Below are positions 47,651 through 59,345 of a DNA stretch of 64,000 nt, piece after piece (position 1 is the stretch's first letter; the number at the start of each line of letters is the position of its first letter). The notes beneath the pieces were generated by a model. It worked only from the letters and a program-made list of their open reading frames with translations, was not told where the DNA came from and ran no database searches. The position numbers were made by a program, and so were the translations under genes. Origin of the DNA: Caprimulgus europaeus (lineage: Eukaryota; Chordata; Aves; Caprimulgiformes; Caprimulgidae); assembly GCA_907165065.1 (NCBI GenBank), contig OU015538.1:20661165-20725164 (forward strand). Reading direction: 5' to 3'.

Positions 47651-50154
47651 AGATTTCTAACGCCAACCTCCTGCCAACACCTCCCACAAAAGGTGATTTT
47701 CACCAATCCCTCTTCACAGAAAAGTTCTGCAATGACTGAGCAGCAGGAAAAGAAGAACCAACCCAAGTTTCCTTTTAAAGCAAAAGTCATCCTTCAGCTG
47801 ATGGCAACTCCTCCTCCTGGCTCAATCCTCGAAACAACTGCAGAGTACCTGCTAAAAATACCCCTTCCCCCCCATGGCAGGGGCTGTTTGGGGAAGGAGG
47901 AGGCCAGGAGGGGATGTCCAGCCCTGGAGAAAGGCTTCCCCTCCCCAGCCTGCCCGCCTCGGAGCAGCACCGCAGGGAGAACGTGCAGCCACACTGCTGG
48001 GGGCTCATCTGTGGGCACTGAGGGGGGGACAGGCCAGCGAGGAGCTGGGAGGGACATGGGAAAACGTCACCCCCTGACTGCCTGGTGTTGGGGACACAGC
48101 CAAGAGGGAAAAGCTCCAGGAGGAGCTCATAGGAGGACAAGGAGAAGACCTGCTGCTGGGTTGGGGCTTGTCTGCACGCAGCGTGCTCCTGGAATTAAGC
48201 TAATTAGTGCAGAAACATCAAATGGTTGTCCTGGATGGCCAAGGTTTCGTGTCCCCCACTACTGGGGCTCAGACAGGGGCCAAAGTAAATGCCCATGAGT
48301 GGTTTATGACCTGTGTAAGCACACAGGGACCCCTCCCCAGGTTCCATCCCACCTTACAATGGCTTTTGGCTTCCAGGCTCAGGAGATCCAGCTTCATACA
48401 AGGACCTTCCAGGGGTTCCTCTGCCATCAACCTGCCCTGTGTCCCCTCAAACCCCTGGTAACCTCAGCACTCCCTCACCCCACACTCACCTACTGGCTGA
48501 CTGACCACGTGAGGAGCCACATCCTTTCCCTGGGAGGCTGCGACAGCGCCGGGTGGTGGTGACGCAGGCGGTGGTGGCACGTTGTCATGTGTCACTGATG
48601 TCTTGGTGAGGAGGTAGGTCGTGCTCCCCAGCCAGCTCCTGCCATGTCCCAGAGGTGGTGGATGGGATCCCTGCTGCAGGTGGGTGCCTGGGAGCATCCC
48701 ATCCCCTCTGGAGGCTGGGGACCCTGGTGAGGGCCACCCTGGGTGCCGGGTGACTGTCCTGCTGCAGAGGACTGCTTTCCTTTAGCAAAACTGTCCTCCT
48801 TCCTCTTTCTGATGTAGCAGTGGAGCTGGTGACCTCACCACAGGATGGATAATGAGAAGCAGGCTGGGGGTGATGGGGACCCACAAGGACTTGTTCCTGC
48901 CACCTGATCTCCTCCAGAGACACTTACGCACGGTGCTGCCTTCCAGCTTCACCTGGCCCTGTGACTTCACCTGGCCCTGTGGCTTCCCCCCTCACCATGA
49001 GGCTACTCCACACCTGGAGTAGCAGCACCCCAAAGCTGGGACCAGGGACCATGGGTCTGCACCTGCTTGTGGGTCCAAGCTGTAAGGAGACAGAGCACCT
49101 GGTGACACTTCATGAGCTGCCTGTGGCATTGTCCTGTTGCAGGCAGCCCAGAGCAGGCTCCACAACTCACCCTGTCCCCAGCACCCCAGGACAGCTGGGC
49201 TGGGGGGACCCAGCTGCAGAACATGTGTTGGCATCTGCACCACCCTGCCAGCAGCCCTGGGACAGCCCAGGGAAGCGATGCTGCAGAAGGCACTCCAGGA
49301 CATGGCAAGGCAGGGGAGACACGGGAGCTGCATTCCCCATCTGCTGCTCCCTGTCACAATCATCTCCAGCTGAAGGTCTGCGTGCTGGAGAGCTGGTGGC
49401 AGGTCCCAGCCTGGCCAGAGCCCCACCAGAGAGGAAGAAAGTGTCATGAATAACACGCCCGGCCTCGGTGACGGGGCTGGCAATAGCTGCCAGGGGAGCT
49501 CTGTGGAGTCACGCCGCAGAGGCGGTGGCAGTGAGTGATAATGGAAAGCAGCGGTGGCACAGCCCTACCAATAGGAGGGACACGCAGACAGATGTCCTGG
49601 AGGTGACACAGGGAGATGAGCCACTGCCACCAGCCTCCTGTCCCATCCCAAAGCCACAGAGCAAATGCCACGTTAGCTCAGAGCACATAAAGCCACCACG
49701 CTGCGGGGAGCCAGGCTGTGGCAAGAGGACAGTGGTTTATGAGATCAACCTCATCTGGGGACAAGTACTGTGACAATGTCAGCAAAAAATGAAAGAAACG
49801 AGACCTTCAGCAGCCCTTCTGCTGCCATCCATGTGCTGAAGTGGACTTACCTGGGCTCTGTCTGCTGAGACCCCAGGGCAGGAGATGCCGGGCAGAGGGA
49901 GGAGAACAGTGTTCTCTGCTACGAAACCATCTCTGCTGTGGTGGGTTCACACCTTGCAAGAGCCTGGAGCACCCCGTCTTGTGTTACCTTATAAGAGATT
50001 TGGGGAGATTTAGGCCAACCTGTGCTCTGTCAAAGTGCAGAGGATGAGGAGTGCTCTGCTGGGCAGGGGCACCTCGAGGAGTGAGATCTGCCAGCCAGTG
50101 TCCAGGAAATTCTTCAGCTCTCAAAGCAGATGAAGTTCTGGCTCTCATCTGAGG

Positions 50155-50466
50155 AGGAGAGGGAGAGGGAGAGGGAGAGGGAGAGGGAGAGGGAGAGGGA
50201 GAGGGAGAGGGAGAGGGAGAGGGAGAGGGAGAGGGAGAGGGAGAGGGAGAGGGAGAGGGAGAGGGAGAGGGAGAGGGAGAGGGAGAGGGAGAGGGAGAGG
50301 GAGAGGGAGAGGGAGAGGGAGAGGGAGAGGGAGAGGGAGAGGGAGAGGGAGAGGGAGAGGGAGAGGGAGAGGGAGAGGGAGAGGGAGAGGGAGAGGGAGA
50401 GGGAGAGGGAGAGGGAGAGGGAGAGGGAGAGGGAGAGGGAGAGGGAGAGGGAGAGGGAGAGGGAGG
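50155..50466. repeat. Pure (GGGAGA)n hexanucleotide tract
   Basis: About 51 uninterrupted copies over 312 bases. It reads as Arg-Glu or Ser-Leu/Pro-Leu runs in spurious frames. An all-purine strand of this length can form triplex (H-DNA) structures, and its runs of three G could also support quadruplexes. Confidence 0.98.
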
Positions 50467-51364
50467 AGTCCTCTAATCCAAGCTCCTTGCAGACAAGGTA
50501 ATTTCCACATGAGTTAGCAGAACAGCTAGTTGGAAATTTTTGATAAAAATCTCTTTTTCTCTGGGAACCGCCGATCCCGTGCGGCGTGAGGCTGCCCACT
50601 GGAAAGAATGAGCTTTGCTGCATTTCTCAACTGGCTCTCTAGAACATTTGTAAACGTTCACAATATTTCCGCCACCGCTGCTCTTTTTCAGACCAAAATT
50701 TATACTCCTGGTGTCTTAGAGCTTGACAGGAAAACACGGGATGTCTTGGCATCATCACTTTGTTTGTTTGAACTTCAATATTCTACAGATCTTTTACCCT
50801 CATTTTGGGTCAAGAAAAAGCTTGAGATGCCAAGAAATCCGTGGGATAAGGAAAACATTTCCCCTCAGCTGTGGGAAGCTTGGGTTTGAGGAGCAATGCA
50901 GAGCGTAGGACAGACCCCTCCCATCAACACCAGGCAGCACCACAGCTGGGTTTCTCCTGACCTCCTGGGTGCCTCACGCTGGTTTCTGCTGATGTTATTG
51001 CAGTTGGCAGGGTCCATCCAGCCTGGTCACACCTCATTGTCCCCAGTGCCAGGATGCTCCCTGGGTGCTCACCCCGCTCCTGGCCCAGCTGGAATCACGT
51101 CACCCGGCACTGGGAGAAGGGGGCATTGCCCTCAGCGCTGACGTGGATCCAGTTCTTCTTGCAGCACCCATGAGACCATGACCTGGAATCCTGTTTTTCT
51201 TTGAATCAGGAAAGCAGATGGATATCAATGAAGAGAATAACCTGACACACCAGTTTCTGTACCTTCTCAACCCACCTTTGGCCTCAGGGGGTCTCCAGGC
51301 TTTCTTGTCTCTTTTAAAGCTTCCTCACCCCTCCTGGTCTCTGGCTAGCAAGGCCAGCATCTGG

Positions 51365-51538
51365 TCAAGCATTGGAACAGGCTGCCCAGGGAAGAGGTGG
51401 AGTCACCATCCCTGGAGGTGTCCAACAAACATGTAGGCATGGCACTTCAGGACATGGTTTAATGGGCATAGTGGTGTTGGGTTGACGGTTGGACTCGATG
51501 ACCTTAGAGGTCTTTTCCAACCTGAATGATTCTATGAT
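51365..51538 (+). mobile_element. CR1 LINE 3' end fragment
   Basis: Reads GGAACAGGCTGCCCAGGGAA, then GTTGGACTCGATGACCTTAG and ends AATGATTCTATGAT, the CR1 tail. Confidence 0.9.
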
Positions 51539-51659
51539 CTCCTTTCCATCCCTCTTACTCTAAGCTTTATGTCTTTGAGACCTTCTCATGGGGCAAAAAC
51601 AGTACCAGGCTCCTTTCTCCAGGTCAATCACCATCAGCTGCTGCTGGTCTGTGAAGACA

Positions 51660-51905
51660 TTGAATCATCGAATGTTGTGAGCTGGAAGGGACCCACAAGG
51701 GTGATGGAGTCCAACTCCTGTCCCTGCACAGGACAATCCCAACATTCACACCATGTCCCTGAGGGCCTTGGCCAAATGCTGCTGGAATCTTGTCAGGCTT
51801 GGGGCCATCAGCACCTCCCTGGGGAGCCTGTGCCAGTGCTCCACCACCCTCTGCCTCAAGAACCTTTTCCTCATGGCCAACCTCCCCCTCCCCTGCCACA
51901 TCTTC
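51660..51905 (-). mobile_element. CR1 LINE fragment, antisense to plus
   Basis: Begins TGAATCATCGAATG with 'gtgatggagtccaactcctg' and runs into 'ggggagcctgtgccagtgct', CR1 in reverse. It faces the copy at 51365-51538. Confidence 0.85.
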
Positions 51906-53048
51906 CTGCCATGGCCTCTGCTCCTGGCGTTGGTGGCCAGAGAGAAGACACGACACAGCCTCCACCAGCAGCGCTGGATGGACAGGGCTTGGGAACACTT
52001 GGGAACACTCAGGACAGAGCCAGGCACTGATGGAGCACCCGGCAGAACACGGGGTCCCCTCTGGTCACCCCGCAGTGCTGCAGGGCTCCAGCCCTCCACC
52101 AGCCTTAGGAGGAGGATGACACTGGTGGGAGCTGGTGAAGCAGCAGCACAAAGGGAAGGACATTGCAGGGAAGTGCAGCCTGGGAGGAGGTTTAAATGAG
52201 GAACAGAGGCCACACAAAATGTCCCAGAGACCCACCAAAGGCAACAGCAGCATTCTGGGCTCCGGCTGGGTGGTCCCTGAGTGTCCCCATAACGTCACCA
52301 AGCAGCGGGCTGGGGAAGGAGGGTGGCACGGCGCTGGGGACGGGCTGAGGTCACCCCCCTGCTGTCACGGTGCCTCATGGGGACGCAGGAAAACACGTCC
52401 CTGTCCCAGGGAGGTCGGGTGGCAGCTGAGGACAGGGGACCCTCCTGAGGGGAAGTGCAGGAGTGACCAAGGTGGCAGAGCCCAGAGCCCAGCTGGTGTC
52501 ACCCCAGTGACATCAGCTGGGTCCCACGCTGGAGCCAGGGAGCTCCTGTGGGGAGGAGCAGAAGCGCTGCTCTCAGCCAGGACCTTTCTCCATGCACCTG
52601 AGGAAAACTCCTTTGTGGCTTGAAGCGAAGCTCCTCTGCTCCCACCCGCTCCTCTGGCTGCCCCCAGTGTTACTGTACCCCAAAATTCCTCCTGACTCTG
52701 TGTAAAATCTGTGATCCCATTTTCCTCCCGTCTTCCACTAAACCTTTTCCTTTCCCAATTTGAGCTGGGTTCACTGCGCTGAGACTTCTCGAAGCAGGCA
52801 GTCAGCTCTCAACCATCCCTCAGAAAACCTGGAGGTCTCAGAGTCCCTCACACTTGTCACCAGTGACCACACATCCCCATTTCCTGGGGGGATTTTTCTC
52901 TCCCCCCCTTTTCTTTCCTCTCTCCCAGCACAGGCTGGTGAGGGACGGGGAGTGAGCACCCAGCCCTGGGAGATGAGGGCTTGCAGTGGTGGTGGTGTTG
53001 TGGTAAAAGTTTAGATTTTTAGACTTAAAATAGAATAAAATCACATGG

Positions 53049-53109
53049 AAAATTGGTAATCAAGAGAAAATTGGTAATCAAGAGAAAATTGGTAATCAAG
53101 AGAAAATTG
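53049..53109. repeat. 18-bp tandem repeat, about 3.4 copies
   Basis: Identical units AAAATTGGTAATCAAGAG. Confidence 0.95.
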
Positions 53110-53256
53110 TGGAAGCTGCTAACTAATTTCTGTGAAGCCCCAGGCCTGTTGGGATCATTAACTCAGCAGCAGAGTTAAGAACAAGGTATCTTTGTTGTAA
53201 TGTTTTAGAGATTGAAATTTATGACCTTAACATTTCTAGAAGCTTCAAGACTCTTG

Positions 53257-53581
53257 TTTTAACTGACTTCCAAGCCCCTTTGTCCTCTCAGCCTCTAACC
53301 CTACAGGTACATGGACACGTAGGTGGCCTGGGCCAGCTGGGGACTATCAAGGTGGAACCAAAGAGATGTGAAATGGAAGAGGTTCCATTGCAGCCTCACT
53401 TTGATCCTTCCCCAGCCCTTGTCCCAGCCCTTCAGGTGTCTGGGGGCTGCTCCCAGGGGGGTGCAGCACCACCCTGCCCTGGGAAGTGGCACATGTCACA
53501 CTGGGGACAGCCAGCCAGCTCTTGTGTGCAGAGCAGGGGCATCACACTCATCACACCATGACCACAGCCACCCCACATCAC
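53257..53581. repeat. Local duplication, left copy
   Basis: Matches 54401-54717 almost base for base, in the same direction and offset by about 1144 bases. Both begin TTTTAACTGACTTCCAAGCC and end near CCACCCCACATCAC. The left copy has a short extra CATCACACT piece. The ends lack TG...CA, so this does not look like an LTR pair. Confidence 0.9.
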
Positions 53582-54400
53582 TGGGATGTGACAGGGCAAC
53601 GTGCTGAGCCAAGTCCTGGAGACAAGGTCATTAGAGGGTCTTTCTTTTGGGTCAGTGGTCCATGGTGGCCCCAAAAGCAACCCTCCAACTCATTTCAAGG
53701 CTTCAGGAGTATGCTCAGTGAGGTGGAGTTTTATGGTAATGATTTATGAGAATTGCTTTGAATATGCATGATTGTTCTGGGAAAATAATGAATATGCATT
53801 TTTTTGTCCAGCTTTGTTTTCTGTAAGGCCTGCACGATGGGTGGAGCGATGAAGAACCCCGGGTTCTTTAAGATTACATTGGTGTGAAGAAGTTCATCCC
53901 TGGTTTTGGTGACAGTGGGAGGGTAACTGGCACACACTGGGACTTTGACAAAGGAGAGGGACACGGGAGCAGGAGCAAAAAGGGGGAAGGGTTGGTGTGG
54001 AAGCAGGAGATCCAGCAAAGAGCCGCCCTGGAGCGGGATGTTGGGTTTTCAGCAGCAGTGTGGGCTGCTTGCCCATCCCAAAGGTCCCTGCAGGCTGGTG
54101 ACATGCAGGGCCAACCGCCTCTGCCGTGCCCCAGGCACCAGCATGGACAGCCACTCGCTGTGACAGGGCACACAGCGCCAGATCAAAGGGAAACTGAGGC
54201 GGGGATGGAAAGATGGGGCCATCAAAGGCTCTGGGGGTCCCTCGGGAGCTGGATGCCCGTCACAGGCCAGGAAGCTGCAGCCCTGGTGGCACCGTGGGCA
54301 GAGCTCATGTTTTACAGCCAAAATGCCCTTTGCTTCTCAGTGAAACCACGGTGAGATGAAAGGAAAAAAAAAGAAAAGGAAAAAAGTGAAGGAATTGGGA

Positions 54401-54717
54401 TTTTAACTGACTTCCAAGCCCCTTTGTCCTCTCAGCCTCTAACCCTACAGGTACATGGACACGTAGGTGGCCTGGGCCAGCTGGGGACTATCAAGGTGGA
54501 ACCAAAGAGATGTGAAATGGAAGAGGTTTCATTGCAGCCTCACTTTTATCCTTCCCCAGAGCTTGTCCCAGCCCTTCAGGTGTCTGGGGGCTGCTGGCCA
54601 GGGGGGTGCAGCCCCACACTGCCCTGGGAAGTGGGTCATGTCACACTGGGGCCAGCCAGCCAGCTCTTGTGTGCAGAGCAGGAGCATCACACCATGACCA
54701 CAGCCACCCCACATCAC
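54401..54717. repeat. Local duplication, right copy
   Basis: Partner of 53257-53581. The 0.8 kb between the copies is single-copy. No protein-coding meaning was found in either. Confidence 0.9.
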
Positions 54718-55553
54718 CTGTGTGGCTCACCACCCCACTGAGCACCTTCTCCTGCCCCCCTCCTGAGTGGGGGTCCTGGGCCCCCATATCAAACACTGGC
54801 TGTGCAGGGATGGGGTGCTCAGAGGGTGCCCGACACACCAAGGACCACTTACCCCTGCCATGGGGACCCAGCTGCTCCTGCCACCGCCGACTCGAGGGTC
54901 CATGTGCTGCGTGTGGAACATCCTGCACCCACCCCAGAGAGCCTGGGACCCAGCACCAGACTCTTTTCTCTCTCATTGTCACTATCTGGAGGGGTGAGGA
55001 CAGGGCAGATTTCCTTCCTGCACCCACAGCAGGGCCTGAGGTCATTTTAAGCATCGCTCAGATGACAGCTCGGCAGGAAAAGGCAGAAGAGAGGCACGTA
55101 GGGTCCTGCAGAAACCCCCTCCCACCCTGGCACTGTGACCCACCGCTGCCAGAGCCACCACAGCCCCTGCTCCCCACCACAGCCCCCTCCTCACTGGGCT
55201 GGGGAAAGCCTCCAGAGCAGGAGCAGGTATTTAACTGAGCAATTAAACCTGCTCACAAGGCAGGCAGTGACTGCTGGGAACACTCAGGTGGCACCAATGG
55301 AGACAATTCCCTTTCCACAAGCAGAATGTGATGGGTTCAAGGTGATTCAGATCAACCCAACCAGCCCACACCTTGTTTTCTTGTCCTGGCTGATGAGAAC
55401 ATCCTGTGGCAGGACAGCAAATCCACCTGCAAGAGCTTACAGGGTGCTTCAGTTCTTGCAGGGAACAGAGCAGATGGGGGAACCTTCCTTCTGGAGAAGG
55501 ACCCCAGAGTCCCCCCTCTGCCCAGCCCAGAGCTCAGCACCAGCCACGCTCTC

Positions 55554-55559
55554 TTTATT
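55554..55559 (-). terminator. Poly(A) signal of the LRRC32-like gene
   Basis: AATAAA on the minus strand, 127 bases past the stop codon at 55686, giving a short 3' UTR. Confidence 0.65.
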
Positions 55560-55685
55560 AGGTTTGCAAAACACACAGGATTCCGGGGAGGGGAGGAGGT
55601 CTAAAATACAATAATATTATTAATAATTAATATTATTAATTAGAGTTCTGACCGGTCGCTACAGTTCCTGCTCCCCAGGGCTGGG

Positions 55686-58612
55686 CTACACTTTGGTGAC
55701 ACTGTCTGCTGGCTTCACCTCGGCTGGCCCCTCTCCTTTGGGGTGGTGGGGGAAGACCCCCACCCTGTTGCTGCTGTGCCCCACGTACCCCGGTGGGTTC
55801 TGCCCTCTCTTCAGGAGGCAGCAAGCCCCACAGCTGAGAAAGAAAAGGCTCAGCATGACCACGAGCAGAGCCAGAGAGCTGGTGTCCTTGGGGCGTGGAC
55901 AAAGCCACCGAGGACTGCTGGTGATCTTGGCTGAGAAGTTCCTGCTCTCATCCTGGTAGGCACAGTGGGTTTGGTGCAGGTCCCGCACGGCCACGCCGGC
56001 CGCCCGCAGCGTGTCCAGCCAGGCCAGCGAGCAGCAGCTGAAGGGGTTTCCGGAGATGGACACGTCCTTCAGGCTGCGGGACCAGCTCGTGAGCCCCGGC
56101 TTTTCCAGCGCCAGCAGGCTGTTGTTGCGAATGTCCAGGCTTTCCAGCGGGGAGCACAGGAGACCTGTGGGCAAAAGGCTCAAATTATTGCCCGAGAGGT
56201 CCAAGGCTTTGAGCGTGTCCAAGCAGGGGAGCTCTACTTTGCTGTTGTCCATCTGGTTGCCCCTCAGAGAGAGTTTCTGCAGGGAGAACTCCAACCCCCC
56301 CAGGGCTTCCTTAGGCAGGAACAAGTCCTTGTTCCCTGACAGGTCGAGGGAGAGCAGCGAGGTCTGGTTGAAGGCGAAGGGCTGCAGCTTGGTGATGTTG
56401 TTCTTGCAAAGGCTCAGGTGCTTCAGGTGGGGTATGTTGTAGAAGGGGGTGCAGGTGCCTCCTGGGGCTGGCACCTGAGTGCCTTCTCCCAAATTCCCTC
56501 CCTGATGGCTCCCCTGGATCTCACAAGGCTGGAGGCTGTTGGACCCCAGATCAATCGCTTCCAGCTGAGGCAGAGAATCAAAAAACCAAGGTGGCAGCAG
56601 GCGGATGGCATTGCCATGGAGGTCCAGAGAGCGCACGGAGAGGCTGGCGTGCTCGGGTGGCGCGGGCAAGCGGTCACTGGGCTCCGTGCCACCGGTGAGT
56701 GACTCCCTGGCTACATCCTGGAGACAGTTCATAGCCAGGCTGAGGCTGTGCAGAGAGCCCAGGCTCTGGAAGAAAGTAAATGGGAACATCTGCAGCTGGT
56801 TACTGCTGAGATCCAAGTGAGCTACACGCGTCAGACCAGGCGCAGGATGCCAGGTCGTGTTAACCATCGGCATCTCCTCGTAGGGAAGCACAAACCCCCC
56901 TGGCCAGAGTGAGCCTGGGAGCAGGGAAGCAATAAGGTTGTTGGAGAGGTTTAAGTGTGTGAGATCATGGGCTTTGGGGAGCTCTGGGAACCCGAGGAGT
57001 CTGTTATGGCTCAAGTCGAGCACTCGGAGCAGGTAGGACTCTGCTCCCTCCTCCAACATGAAGAGCTCCAGGGCGTTGTGGCTCAGATTTAAAACTCGCA
57101 GCTGCGTGAGGCTGAAGCCAGAGACACAGTGGAGGGAATTCAAAGCCAAGTTCACCACTTCCAGCTCTTCCAGAGCCTCAAAAGCTCCCTCCTCGATTTC
57201 CATGATGTAGTTGTCGCTGAGGTTGAGCTCACGCAGCTGTGGTGTGCTCCAGAAGATCCCCGCCGGCAGCCTGGTCATCTTATTCCCAGACAGATCGAGC
57301 ATCCTCAGCCTGGTGAGGTTGCTGAGGTACCACCCTGCCATGTGGCTCTCCAGGTTATTTGCTGACAGGTCCAGGACCTCTACACTCCTGAGCAGCCGGA
57401 AGGCTTGCCCGTTAGCGAGGTAATTGCGGTCCAGGCGGTTGGATCCCAGGAGGAGAGAGCGCAGCCGGGGCAGCTGAGCCAGGGTCAGGTCTGACACGGC
57501 TTCCAGCCGGTTGAAGCACAAGTCCAGGTACTCAAGCTGCCCAAACCCTGGCATGTAGTTGCCTGACAGGTTTTGGATGAAGTTGTTGGAGAGCTCGAGG
57601 TACTTAACACCTTGGCTGAGCTCCTTTGGAAACTTGCGCAGGCCAACTCCTTTGCAAGACACCTTAGTGGGGCTCTGCAGAGGGACGGGACAGGCTGTCA
57701 GCATGAGAAGCTCCACAAACCACAGCTCCAGCCAAGCCATCTGCTGTCCAAGATAGGCATGAGCAACATGGAAATAAGCCAAACCCGGGATGGGAAGGAA
57801 CCAGAGCACCTAAAGCCACTGCTCAGGGACAAGAAGCTTGTCCCCAGGGTTAAGGTGGGCTTTCCAAGACACTGCTGAGTAGTTTCTGATGGTGCAAGGA
57901 GAAGGCTCAGCCTCTGGTCCTGCAGGGTATCCCCCCAGCAAGCAAAATGGGCAAAAATAGTGTGAGCACTGATGAAGCAGCAGGCTGGTGGGGCAAACCC
58001 AGGCTCTGGAGGGCACTGGGACAGCCCAGAGACCGGTCCAGAGCATCCCTGTCCTGTCTGGGCAGGGGAAGGGCACTGTCCTGCTGGGCTCCACCTTCCC
58101 ACTCCCTCCAAACTGGTTTCCTCTGCCAGTTTGGAGTCAAGATCCTGGATGTGGAGGAGCTGTCCTGACTGCCTTGCTAACATCCACGGCAGCTGTCTGA
58201 ATCCCTGTGAGACCCTGCACCCCACCCTGCCTCTTAGCAAGTGACACCCCCATGGCAGGGACTGCTGGAAGGTGCCACCAGCACAGCAGGGACATGGGTG
58301 CTGGGGACTGGCTAGCCAAGACCAGCTCAGAGAGAGGAGAGCAGAGAGGAGATCCAAGATGGGATGGTGGAAGCGATGGAGGCTGGAGGGAGGTGAGAGC
58401 TGTGGGGAGGAGATGGACCCTGCGCTGCACAGAGGGATGCTGGCAGCCCCAGGGAGGATACTGGGGCCATCCCAGCCCGGGGGATGCCTTACCTGCTGGC
58501 ACGGTGGGGACCTGGACCTCACCTCCCCATTAGACTGAGCTCTGAGGACGGATGGGAGCAGCCAGAGCAGCAAACACCCCCGCTCAGCCAGCCGGTGCTC
58601 AAAGAGGAGCAT
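55686..58612 (-). CDS. LRRC32/NRROS-like leucine-rich membrane protein
   Basis: The family (GARP/LRRC32 and NRROS/LRRC33) anchors latent TGF-beta on the cell surface for integrin-driven release. Two exons: 58612-58493 (40 residues, signal peptide) and 57674-55686; donor CAG|GTAAGG and acceptor CTCTGCAG|AGCC join in phase 0, giving 702 residues. The splice restores an N-terminal C-x8-C pair (C38, C47) with the same spacing as human GARP. An unspliced reading from an ATG at 57740 is possible but loses this pair. About 20 LRRs follow, with a loop near residues 295-320 and another near 365-385, then a C-terminal cap (GNPFSCCSLAWLD), a transmembrane helix at about 641-661 and a 41-residue cytoplasmic tail. 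Cysteines that bind the TGF-beta propeptide in GARP (C211, C350) match C223 (LHCVSGFSL) and C357 (AMNCLQDV). Linkage to a WNT11 paralogue mirrors LRRC32-WNT11 on human 11q13. Whether LRRC32- or NRROS-type is not settled. Confidence 0.85.
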
Positions 58613-58668
58613 GTTGGTGCTGCCAGCCCCGTCCCAGCGCGGCGGCACACTGGGCAGGAGCTGGGCTC

Positions 58669-58680
58669 CCTATAAATAGG
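58669..58680 (-). promoter_or_regulatory. TATA/MEF2-like box of the LRRC32-like gene
   Basis: CCTATAAATAGG on plus, CCTATTTATAGG on minus, 57 bases above the ATG at 58612. It can serve as a TATA element for minus transcription and also fits the MEF2 consensus CTA(A/T)4TAG. Confidence 0.5.
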
Positions 58681-58974
58681 CTTCAGGATGGGCCGGGGGA
58701 AGGAGATAACACACGTGGGTGTTCCCAGCTACGGAAGTGGGAGAAGAAAGACATAAGACTGCAGAGGGGGAAAAACAGTGCAGGAAGCCACAGGGAAGGG
58801 AAAGAGAAACAGGGGGGCCGGGGAGCAGGCAGGGCTGCACCGCGCTCAGGTGATCGGCCCGAGCCACGGCCGCAGAGGAACCGCAGGGGAGAGATGGTGG
58901 CTGGGGAAGGAGAGAGGTTTGGGGGGAGTTCTTCTGCATGGACCTGCTCTTCCTCCAGCTTCCCTGGCCCTTGT

Positions 58975-59345
58975 GCTGTGGCCAAGCTGTGCCCAGTGCT
59001 GTGACCAAGCCGTGCCCAGTGCCATGGCCAAGCTGTGCCCAGTGCTGTGACCAAACTGTGCCCAGTGCCGTGGCCAAGCCGTGTCCAGTGCTGTGGCCAA
59101 GCTGTGCCCTATGCCACAGCCAAGCTGTGCCCAGTGCCATGGCCAAGTTGTGTCCAGTGCTGTGACCAAGCCATGCCCCATGCCGTGGCCAAGCTGTGTC
59201 CAGTGCTGTGACCAAGCTGTGTCCAGTGCTATGACCAAGCCATGCCCCATGCCGTGGCCAAGCTGTGTCCAGTGCTGTGACCAAGCTGTGTCCAGTGCTA
59301 TGACCAAGCCATGTCCCATGCCGTGGCCAAGCTGTGTCCAGTGCC
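58975..59345. repeat. Minisatellite, 23-bp unit, about 16 copies
   Basis: Units such as GCTGTGACCAAGC + CGTGCCCAGT and GCCATGGCCAAGC + TGTGCCCAGT alternate. It starts about 310 bases upstream of the LRRC32-like promoter and creates long spurious frames on both strands. Confidence 0.92.

Larger units (their letters stand above)
42806..55553. other. Gene-poor 12.7 kb between the WNT and LRRC32-like genes
   Basis: No exon with family resemblance was recognised. Contents are listed separately: three CR1 pieces, a pure GGGAGA tract, an 18-bp tandem repeat and a 0.3 kb local duplication. The part just above 42806 is likely WNT promoter and upstream regulatory sequence. Confidence 0.5.

Noticed and set aside
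50114-50623. Open frames encoding Ser-Leu, Pro-Leu or Arg-Glu runs
   Set aside because: Direct readings of the GGGAGA microsatellite.
53257-54717. Direct repeats taken as the two LTRs of a retroelement
   Set aside because: No TG...CA ends, no primer-binding site or polypurine tract, and no element-like content between them.
57698-57809. Upstream extension of the long LRR frame with a second possible signal peptide (ATG at 57740)
   Set aside because: The CTCTGCAG acceptor at 57675 and the matching donor at 58493 join in phase and restore the C-x8-C pair, so this stretch is more likely intron.
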